Of a DNA stretch of 9,039 nt, positions 4,647 to 9,039 are shown one piece after another. Within the stretch, counting starts at the first letter, position 1. Each line of letters starts with the position of its first letter. The DNA is from CAZJQT01 sp964548655 (lineage in GTDB: Bacteria; Patescibacteriota; Saccharimonadia; Saccharimonadales; CAZJQT01). The notes under the pieces are model-generated. The model saw nothing but the letters and a program-made list of their open reading frames with translations. It did not search any database and was not told the DNA's origin. The stretch covers positions 1 through 9,039 of the forward strand of contig CAZJQT010000020.1 of assembly GCA_964548655.1 (NCBI GenBank). The letters run 5' to 3'. Made by a program: the position numbers and the translations under genes.

Positions 4647-4916
4647 TTAAAGGATATCGGTGTTTTTATAGACCTCTTCGTCAGGAGGGAATTCGGTTTG
4701 GTAAAAGATTAGGACGTCTGGTCCATCACCACAAAAGTTAACACCACCAACGCTGTACTCAGATTTTTCTGGGTTTGTACAAAGTTGGACATAATAACCC
4801 TCGCCCCCGCCGCCGCCCGAATTAGGCAACCACTTGGATTGGGGACCCGGGCATTCCTCCGGACAAACTTGTTCTGGATGACTCATAAAATTGCTATAAC
4901 AAAATCTTTCGCTCAT
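4647..4916 (-). CDS. Cysteine-containing glycine-rich miniprotein, 89 aa
   Basis: Not recognised. Five cysteines (6, 18, 22, 46, 62), a CPEEC element, a run of five glycines at 34-38 and an acidic C-terminus. There is no hydrophobic signal peptide. The cysteines could bind metal or form disulfides, but no known zinc motif is complete. Two starts are possible. ATG at 4916 has AGAAAGG four bases upstream, a weak Shine-Dalgarno. ATG at 4886 (MSHPEQVCPEEC) has TATAGC six bases upstream, in line with the leaderless neighbours, and would remove the first cysteine. It is the last gene of the run of short unrecognised genes on the minus strand. Confidence 0.65.
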   Translation of the reverse strand: MSERFCYSNFMSHPEQVCPEECPGPQSKWLPNSGGGGGEGYYVQLCTNPEKSEYSVGGVNFCGDGPDVLIFYQTEFPPDEEVYKNTDIL

Positions 4917-4947
4917 AAAACCTTTCTTTTAGTAGGTGAGTCCAATA

Positions 4948-5028
4948 TGGCACACTACCAAAACGGCAGCAATCAATACGTAGCCCAAGTCTTGTTTAAG
5001 CCAAAAATAATACCAGGAATGAGCTAAA
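4948..5028 (+). CDS. Possible 26-residue small protein
   Basis: A short frame beginning MAHYQNGSNQYVAQVLF and ending in TAA lies in an otherwise empty 133-base gap. AGGTGAG about seven bases before the ATG could be a ribosome binding site. Directly after the stop codon, AAAAGCGGATATTGCT resembles the AAAAGATATTGCT of the boundary repeats. It could equally be a remnant of a decayed gene or noise. Confidence 0.25.
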
Positions 5029-5049
5029 AGCGGATATTGCTACTAGCTT

Positions 5050-5454
5050 CTAGTGCATGTCAGGACTGGCCTGCAGGATACTGACGCGGTTGCCTTCAGA
5101 ATCTTTGAAAGATACCCAAAGCCCGATGCCAGGGATGTCTGTCGGCTCGCCCAGCAGCTTGCCACCAGCGGCCTCAATGTTTTTGACGGCTTCTTTGAGA
5201 TCATCGACAGAAATAACCACTGACGGTTCCTTGGACGCATTGGTCATACTAAGGTCATAAAAACCACCATTGATAGCACCTGGTCTCTTGACCATGCGAT
5301 TTTCATCAGTATCAGCTGTAACTGCCACAATATAATTGCCCATATCTGGGCCCGTTTCGCTCATACCCCAACCAAAAGCCTTTTTATAAAACTCTGATAC
5401 GCGCTTGACGTCTTTGTATGGCATCTCAAAATGTACCACTGGATTCTTACTCAT
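5050..5454 (-). CDS. VOC-family (glyoxalase-fold) protein, 134 aa
   Basis: A single-module member of the vicinal oxygen chelate superfamily, close in style to the glyoxalase-like proteins often named lactoylglutathione lyase or VOC. The pattern is clear: opening strand NPVVHFEMP with a metal-ligand-type H8, helix VKRVSEFYKKAFGW, strand PSVVISVDDLKEAVKNIEAAGG, and the closing GIGLWVSFKDSEGNRVSILQ (109-128). Length is normal for one betaalphabetabetabeta pair. The substrate cannot be predicted; metal-dependent isomerase, dioxygenase and binding roles all use this fold. Unlike most first genes in this window it has a strong Shine-Dalgarno, AGGAGG, five bases before the ATG at 5454, which decides the start over the GTG at 5460. 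It is divergent from a second VOC gene. Confidence 0.9.
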   Translation of the reverse strand: MSKNPVVHFEMPYKDVKRVSEFYKKAFGWGMSETGPDMGNYIVAVTADTDENRMVKRPGAINGGFYDLSMTNASKEPSVVISVDDLKEAVKNIEAAGGKLLGEPTDIPGIGLWVSFKDSEGNRVSILQASPDMH

Positions 5455-5478
5455 AAACACCTCCTTATTTACGTCTTT

Positions 5479-5488
5479 AGTGTAAACT
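5479..5488. promoter_or_regulatory. Overlapping divergent -10 boxes of the two VOC genes
   Basis: AGTGTAAACT is nearly palindromic. The plus strand gives TAAACT (5483-5488), six bases before the ATG at 5495. The minus strand gives TACACT (5479-5484), which leaves a short leader carrying AGGAGG for the gene at 5454. The two polymerases would compete for one site. Confidence 0.5.
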
Positions 5489-5494
5489 AAAAAT

Positions 5495-5839
5495 ATGAAA
5501 TTGATCAGTGTTTCGAGCCTCCTGTACTACGTGAAAGACATCAACAAGACCAAAGAGTTTTATGAGAACCTTGGTTTTTTCTTCGATAAAAAAGCCGACC
5601 GGGTTGTGACCTACTTGAACTGGTTCTCGATAGAATTCCAACAAGCCGACAAAGAAATGACTAATGACTGTGGTGAATTTGTCTACGTAAAAGTCGACAG
5701 CGTAGACGAAATGCTGAAAAGGCTAGAATCAAAAGACATCAAACCAGAAGGCGAGCCAAAGGATGTTGGCGGCGGTGTCAAAGAACTGCAAGTCCGCGAC
5801 CCGGATGGCTACCGGCTAACGTTCTTCGAAAAGAAATAG
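5495..5839 (+). CDS. VOC-family protein, 114 aa
   Basis: Second, more compact vicinal oxygen chelate protein. It shows the N-terminal strand-helix unit (ISVSSLLYYVKDINKTKEFYENLGF, residues 4-28), the middle unit EFVYVKVDSVDEMLKRLESKDI and the characteristic C-terminal VRDPDGYRLTFFEKK (100-114). Length fits one domain that would work as a dimer. It is not a close copy of the divergent VOC protein, so a recent duplication is unlikely. The transcript is probably leaderless (TAAACT six bases before the ATG). The next gene starts two bases after the stop codon, so the two should be co-transcribed and perhaps translationally coupled. The substrate is unknown. Confidence 0.9.
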   Translation: MKLISVSSLLYYVKDINKTKEFYENLGFFFDKKADRVVTYLNWFSIEFQQADKEMTNDCGEFVYVKVDSVDEMLKRLESKDIKPEGEPKDVGGGVKELQVRDPDGYRLTFFEKK

Positions 5840-5841
5840 GT

Positions 5842-5991
5842 ATGGCGATTAAACCTGTTTGCGATAGTTGTGGTCAAGAGCTCAAGGAGTTTGGCGGAAT
5901 TTTACTGAGTCCGCCAGACAAAAAGAGCCAGGTCAAAAAGTTCCACCTCTGTGTAAGTTGTTACAAGATAATTACAAAGAAATTTAAATAA
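5842..5991 (+). CDS. 49-aa double-CxxC putative zinc-ribbon protein
   Basis: A short gene starting two bases after the stop codon of the VOC gene, in another frame. It begins MAIKPVCDSCGQELKEFGG and contains C7-x2-C10 and C37-x2-C40, 26 residues apart, with H35 and K/R-rich surroundings. The spacing fits a zinc ribbon or treble-clef knuckle binding one Zn2+. The lysine-rich tail (TKKFK) suits contact with nucleic acid or ribosome, but the partner is unknown. With almost no gap for its own ribosome binding site, it probably relies on coupling to the upstream gene. Its end is six bases from the convergent gene's stop codon. Confidence 0.75.
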   Translation: MAIKPVCDSCGQELKEFGGILLSPPDKKSQVKKFHLCVSCYKIITKKFK

Positions 5992-5997
5992 ACGCTA

Positions 5998-7239
5998 CTA
6001 GCGGGTATAAGTTGTGGTATTGGAGTCAAAACTGCTAACACTGGCACAATGTTTACCGGCAAAAACTTCAAATTTCAGCTCGCCGGCGCTCATAAGCTGA
6101 GCAAGCGCACAGCCATAAAACTTGGCGTCGTAATTTTTCAGTGTTACGCCTTTGGCTGGTCCCATCTCATTCCACTGGCTACCATCAGCATTGAAATAAT
6201 TCCAACCTACCAGGTCATATTTGACCATGCCGGTATTTACGCCAACGTCTTTAGGATCGGGCGCATTAGCCTCGGTAACATGTTGCATTTCTGATTGGTT
6301 CTGGACCTTATCAAACAATGAGCCAATTGAAATTCTGAAGTGGGAGGGGTCATACACATCAGGTGCGAACGATAGATGGGTCTTAAAGTAATTAGAGTCA
6401 TGCCCCTCACTAGCCCCAGAGTAGCCGCCGGAGCCTTTTTCAAACCAGTTGCCAATCAACTTACCGTCAATATCGTAATCAATCTTTCCGGCAATTGGGT
6501 CGGCAACCCTAGGGTCTTTGGCCTCAACAATTTGCCTGAGCTCAGAGGTGTAGTAAGGGAAGGGATCGGCCGTATAGATCTTCCAAGCCTCACCGTCATA
6601 GGTGGATGGATTGATAAAGCCTGTTAGGGGTTTGTTGGTATTCCAGACGGCGAAATCAAGCGTCTGGCCGCCAATATGGCCGATAATTTGTCCGGCTTTG
6701 ACACTAATAGGCAGGTGAGCTTTATCAATGCCAGGCTCTACACCAGTAACCAAGTCGTAGTAATAGAAAAAGGTGCAAGAAACGCTAAAGACCATCCGGA
6801 TACGGCCTTTACTACCATTCTCCGGTGGGTGAACTTCAATATCAGTTATTAGGGCATTAGCCATGGCATAGACCGGGTACTTATCTTTGGCCGATTGAAA
6901 ATCTGTTGGTTGGAAATATTGGTGGTCAATTGGCGTCACGTGTCCGCCAACCGTTAGCCCGTAAGGGATAAGAATCGAGAAATCGGCGGCATTCATAGGC
7001 AGGTGAGTGAACTGACCGTCACCAGAACCCTTACAAGAGTTATTGCTCAAGCTTTTACCGGCAGAAATGGCTTTATCTTCAGGCGAAGCGTTGCTGTTTA
7101 GGATCTTGGAAGAGGTTTGATTCTTACCATGGCTTTTGTTGAAAACCCGCCAACCGGCAAAACCCACAGCCGCTATAACAACAATAGCCAAGGCCAAGAA
7201 TATATGGTGCGAGCCTTGTTGATCCCGCTTAAGCTTCAT
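5998..7239 (-). CDS. Membrane-anchored protein with degenerate M23-like domain
   Basis: A 413-residue protein with a cytoplasmic MKLKRDQQG, one membrane helix at about 12-31 and an exported body. It has a pilin-like N-terminus (QQGSHHIFLALAIVVIAAVG) but no glutamate at +5, so cleavage by prepilin peptidase is doubtful. Residues 95-200 look like the beta-barrel fold of M23 peptidases: GHVTPIDHQYF, YPVYAMANALITDIEV, VSVKAGQIIGHIGG-type turn (178-190) and QTLDFAVWN. The HxH pair expected at the last strand is missing (TLDFAV), so peptidase activity is unlikely. Four cysteines (69, 155, 377, 398) may form disulfides. The C-terminal half is unrecognised. The start is supported by TATACT seven bases before the ATG. 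Confidence 0.8.
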   Translation of the reverse strand: MKLKRDQQGSHHIFLALAIVVIAAVGFAGWRVFNKSHGKNQTSSKILNSNASPEDKAISAGKSLSNNSCKGSGDGQFTHLPMNAADFSILIPYGLTVGGHVTPIDHQYFQPTDFQSAKDKYPVYAMANALITDIEVHPPENGSKGRIRMVFSVSCTFFYYYDLVTGVEPGIDKAHLPISVKAGQIIGHIGGQTLDFAVWNTNKPLTGFINPSTYDGEAWKIYTADPFPYYTSELRQIVEAKDPRVADPIAGKIDYDIDGKLIGNWFEKGSGGYSGASEGHDSNYFKTHLSFAPDVYDPSHFRISIGSLFDKVQNQSEMQHVTEANAPDPKDVGVNTGMVKYDLVGWNYFNADGSQWNEMGPAKGVTLKNYDAKFYGCALAQLMSAGELKFEVFAGKHCASVSSFDSNTTTYTR

Positions 7240-7246
7240 ACCAAAA

Positions 7247-7252
7247 AGTATA
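7247..7252 (-). promoter_or_regulatory. -10 box, gene 5998-7239
   Basis: The minus strand reads TATACTttttggtATG, with seven bases between box and start codon. The 36-base gap to the DUF4287 gene makes a separate transcript plausible, though readthrough is possible. Confidence 0.65.
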
Positions 7253-7275
7253 CTCTTAAAAATGGATTAAAAATA

Positions 7276-7503
7276 TTACTTCTTGGGTTTGTCAGAATTA
7301 ACCCAGCCTTCGTTTTTGAAAACCAGCCAAATAGCCATAGAGTGTCCGTGGCCCAGGTCATACTCTTTCTTGAGCCATTCTTTTAGCTCAAATGCCTTCA
7401 TGTCTGGTTTGAAAACACCAGCTTTTTCAGCCGCTTCTTTGAGCTCCTTGGGTGTTTTGCCTGTTTTGGCGTAAATGTTGTCTATATAAGCTTGAAAACT
7501 CAT
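7276..7503 (-). CDS. DUF4287 protein, 75 aa
   Basis: Matches the DUF4287 pattern along its length: MSFQAYIDNIYAKTGKTP at the start, a helical middle (LKEAAEKAG) and the signature LKKEYDLGHGHSMAIWLVFKNEGW (44-67). It is a small soluble helical protein of unknown biochemical role. It starts three bases after the stop codon of the DUF1801 gene and has AAGGAG six bases before its ATG, lying across the end of that gene, so both are on one mRNA. The two families are often neighbours or fused in other bacteria, which suggests joint function. Confidence 0.9.
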   Translation of the reverse strand: MSFQAYIDNIYAKTGKTPKELKEAAEKAGVFKPDMKAFELKEWLKKEYDLGHGHSMAIWLVFKNEGWVNSDKPKK

Positions 7504-7506
7504 TTT

Positions 7507-7869
7507 TTACTCCTTTGTAGGTTTTGTTCGATTATAGGCCGCGGCAGTTGCAATCAATTCTCTTAGAGCTGCTTTATCAAGCTTGTCGGTCTGAGCAAAG
7601 TTAATTGAGCGATGTTCTTTGGAGTCTAGACCAGAGTTAAATAACTTCTTCGGGTCGGGCAAATAGGCGCCCTTGAAGAAATTGAACTTCACATGGTCTT
7701 TGAAGCCGCTGATAGCACAAACCAGACCGTTATTCATCCAAACCGGCACACCCCATTTGAAGTCCTCCACTAGTTTTGGCTCTGCCTCATTGATCAATTG
7801 GCGCAAGTCACTTAGCATAGCACCCCGCCAATCGGTATAATTTGCTATGAATTCATCTGTTTTAGACAC
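7507..7869 (-). CDS. DUF1801 (YdhG-like) protein, 120 aa
   Basis: A DUF1801-domain protein with the YdhG/frataxin-like alpha/beta fold. Visible elements: LSDLRQLINEAEPKLVEDFKW in the first helix region, the signature EDFKWGVPVW (35-44), KFNFFKGAYLPDP (61-73), SKEHRSINF (83-91) and a C-terminal helix AALRELIATAAAYN. Biochemical function is unsettled for the family. The start is a GTG at 7869, seven bases after TATAAT, giving a leaderless GTG message. The ATG two bases upstream is out of frame. First gene of a two-gene operon with DUF4287; divergent from the pilin-like gene at 7940. Confidence 0.88.
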   Translation of the reverse strand: MSKTDEFIANYTDWRGAMLSDLRQLINEAEPKLVEDFKWGVPVWMNNGLVCAISGFKDHVKFNFFKGAYLPDPKKLFNSGLDSKEHRSINFAQTDKLDKAALRELIATAAAYNRTKPTKE

Positions 7870-7876
7870 ATCTATA

Positions 7877-7882
7877 ATTATA
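7877..7882 (-). promoter_or_regulatory. -10 box of the DUF1801-DUF4287 operon
   Basis: The minus strand reads TATAATtatagatGTG. The box is part of the palindrome TATAATTATA (7873-7882). Confidence 0.7.
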
Positions 7883-7926
7883 CCTACTCGATCAAAAACC
7901 GATAATCTAAAAGAGTAGTGCAGGTA

Positions 7927-7932
7927 TATACT
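7927..7932 (+). promoter_or_regulatory. -10 box, gene 7940-8749
   Basis: TATACTtaagcttATG, with seven bases from the box to the start codon. No convincing -35. Divergent from the DUF1801 operon. Confidence 0.65.
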
Positions 7933-7939
7933 TAAGCTT

Positions 7940-8749
7940 ATGCGTTATAGAAACCAGCATGGTTTCGCACACTTAGAAGTGATTATTATAGTTTTGGTCG
8001 TCTTGTTTATTGGTGCTATTGGCTGGCTTGTATCCCACGAGAAGCAGCAAAAAACCTCTGACGTGACTCAAAATAATAGTAGCGCAAAGGGTCAAACTGC
8101 TGACCAGCCGCTCGTGCTCAAAAGCATTGGCTTCAACCTGGATTATTATAACCCAGCCACCAACCATGCTGGCGACATGGTGTTTACGCACGAGGATCAT
8201 GACCTAGGACAAACCCATATGATCTTTGCAGACTTTGGAATTCAAGATGTTCGTGCGCCTAATGACACGAGTAAACGCAACCCTCAGCCAACTTTTATTT
8301 TGCCACTTGGTACTAAAGTCCATTCATTGGTCGACGGTATAGTACTAAATGTAGAAACGCTCTACAGCGGCGACAGTACAGTAATGGTTTCTGCTAGCGG
8401 CGAGCAAAACAGCTCATACATCTATGAAACGGAGCACATAAACAACCCCTTAGTCAAAAAGGGTGATCATGTTATGGGTGGGCAAATAATTGGTGAGGTT
8501 AGCACCCATGATTCACAATATCACCCTGGGTTTGGCATCGTTGAGATAGGCATCTTGCATCCCAACGGTACAATAGCGCAGCATATATGTCCGTTCCATT
8601 ATCTTGACCCAAGTATCAAAGCAGATATACAAAAGAAGATCTTGAATGTCCACCAGGCCTGGATGAGCTATATCAACATGCCAAACCTATATGACGACGC
8701 CCATGCTGCCGAACCAGGTTGTTTTATTCTTGATCCAGTTAATGGCTAG
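7940..8749 (+). CDS. Prepilin-motif protein with M23-like exported domain, 269 aa
   Basis: The N-terminus MRYRNQHGFAHLEVIIIV is a class III (type IV prepilin) signal: basic start, G8 before F9 at the cleavage site, and E13 at mature position +5, then a membrane helix to about 31. After a Ser/Gln linker, residues 117-205 resemble the M23/duplicated-hybrid-motif barrel: FILPLGTKVHSLVDGIVLNVE, VKKGDHVMGGQIIGEVS and GIVEIGIL. The catalytic HxH of M23 peptidases is replaced by IVEI, so it probably binds rather than cuts. Two cysteines (217, 261) sit near the end. The arrangement resembles the protein at 5998-7239, suggesting distant paralogues. It may be a minor pilin or a surface protein using the pilin export route. 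Leaderless start. Confidence 0.82.
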   Translation: MRYRNQHGFAHLEVIIIVLVVLFIGAIGWLVSHEKQQKTSDVTQNNSSAKGQTADQPLVLKSIGFNLDYYNPATNHAGDMVFTHEDHDLGQTHMIFADFGIQDVRAPNDTSKRNPQPTFILPLGTKVHSLVDGIVLNVETLYSGDSTVMVSASGEQNSSYIYETEHINNPLVKKGDHVMGGQIIGEVSTHDSQYHPGFGIVEIGILHPNGTIAQHICPFHYLDPSIKADIQKKILNVHQAWMSYINMPNLYDDAHAAEPGCFILDPVNG

Positions 8750-8758
8750 AGACAGTTA

Positions 8759-8787
8759 TTGACATGAGCGCAATGTAGTGGTATCAT
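8759..8787 (+). promoter_or_regulatory. Consensus promoter of the KGG stress gene
   Basis: TTGACA (8759-8764), exactly 17 bases, TATCAT (8782-8787). Transcription should start near 8793-8795, giving an 80-base leader, unlike the leaderless genes nearby. Confidence 0.85.
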
Positions 8788-8792
8788 AAGCG

Positions 8793-8806
8793 TATTCGAA
8801 AGAATA
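8793..8806 (+). other. 5' hairpin of the leader
   Basis: TATTC-GAAA-GAATA, a five-pair stem with a GNRA loop, at the predicted 5' end of the transcript. Its 3' arm overlaps the base of the following hairpin by a few bases, so the two partly exclude each other. Confidence 0.55.
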
Positions 8807-8843
8807 TAAAGAGGGTTTGCCGCAAGGCGGACCTTTTTTATAT
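8804..8843 (+). terminator. Terminator-like hairpin inside the leader
   Basis: GGTTTGCC (8814-8821) pairs with GGCGGACC (8826-8833) over a GCAA loop and is followed by TTTTTT (8834-8839). The A-rich flank 8804-8813 can also pair with the T-tract, extending the stem to 18 pairs with G-U wobbles. It lies between the promoter and the gene, so it is either an attenuator or the end of a short (about 45 nt) RNA. Confidence 0.75.
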
Positions 8844-8875
8844 CCTCGAGACTTAATTTAACGGAGGTCATTTAC

Positions 8876-9039
8876 ATGGCTGGAACTAAAGCTGGCGGCC
8901 AAGCTGCTGCCTCAACTAACAAATCAAAGTACGGTGCTGATTTTTATGCAAAAATCGGTGCTATGGGTGGTAAAAAGGGTCGCACTGGTGGCTTTTTTGC
9001 CAACCGTGAATTAGCCCGCATTGCCGGTGCTAAAGGCGG
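8876..9039 (+). CDS. KGG-repeat general stress protein (5' part)
   Basis: Cut by the window end after 54 complete codons. The protein is glycine/lysine-rich and low in complexity, with the KGG-type elements of the con-10/GsiB-like stress protein family: YAKIGAMGGKKGRTGGF (24-40) and NRELARIAGAKGG (43-55). Such proteins are small, hydrophilic and probably disordered, and accumulate in stress or stationary phase. Similar sequences are common in Saccharibacteria, which guides the taxon call. GGAGG (8863-8867) lies eight bases before the ATG, a proper Shine-Dalgarno. Expression should be governed by the strong promoter at 8759 and the terminator-like hairpin in the leader. Confidence 0.88.
   Translation, partial: MAGTKAGGQAAASTNKSKYGADFYAKIGAMGGKKGRTGGFFANRELARIAGAKG

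Noticed and set aside
5993..6003. CGCTA-C-TAGCG palindrome between convergent genes as a terminator
   Set aside because: A one-base centre cannot form a stable loop and there is no T-tract. It is mostly stop-codon context.
7283..7474. Plus-strand frames opposite the DUF4287 and the 5998-7239 genes
   Set aside because: They lie entirely antisense to well supported genes and lack protein-like features.

Overview
The window looks like a piece of a Candidatus Saccharibacteria (Patescibacteria/CPR) genome. This rests on a KGG-type stress protein of the kind common in that group, two proteins with a pilin-like N-terminal membrane anchor on an exported domain, a DUF1801/DUF4287 pair, very compact spacing, and start codons 6-9 nt after the -10 box (leaderless transcripts). 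No database could be searched, so the taxon is an inference.

Region 1 (1-858): the 3' tail of 23S rRNA, an unusually long (about 540 nt) 23S-5S spacer made of two diverged copies of one structured RNA domain, the 5S rRNA, an intrinsic terminator and three further hairpins. No tRNA was recognised in the spacer.

Region 2 (859-about 5030): nine short single genes in mixed orientation (- - + + - - + - -), mostly unrecognised. They include a three-helix membrane protein, a lipoprotein, a small two-helix protein, an AbiEii/MNT-like nucleotidyltransferase, a SET-domain protein lacking the usual catalytic tyrosine, and a cysteine-containing glycine-rich miniprotein. From 1165 to 4080 every gene boundary carries a purine-rich repeat, always in the same orientation whichever way the genes point. 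One 18-mer is exact in two boundaries, one 14-mer is exact in three, and another 14-mer is shared by two. Units are 0.3-0.6 kb with one gene each. This looks like a gene-cassette array next to an rRNA operon, although no recombinase lies in the window and classical attC boxes could not be made out. It is the best candidate here for an undescribed system.

Region 3 (5031-9039): more ordinary genes. Two VOC (glyoxalase-fold) proteins are divergent from overlapping -10 boxes, and the second is followed by a 49-aa CxxC...CxxC protein. Then come a membrane-anchored protein with a degenerate M23-like domain, the DUF1801-DUF4287 operon, a prepilin-motif protein with a similar M23-like domain, and the start of the KGG stress protein gene. 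That last gene has a textbook TTGACA-17-TATCAT promoter and a terminator-like hairpin in its leader.

Expression logic visible in the DNA: twelve genes that begin a transcript have a -10 box 6, 7 or 9 nt before the start codon and no Shine-Dalgarno. One operon-internal gene and a few others carry a Shine-Dalgarno sequence.
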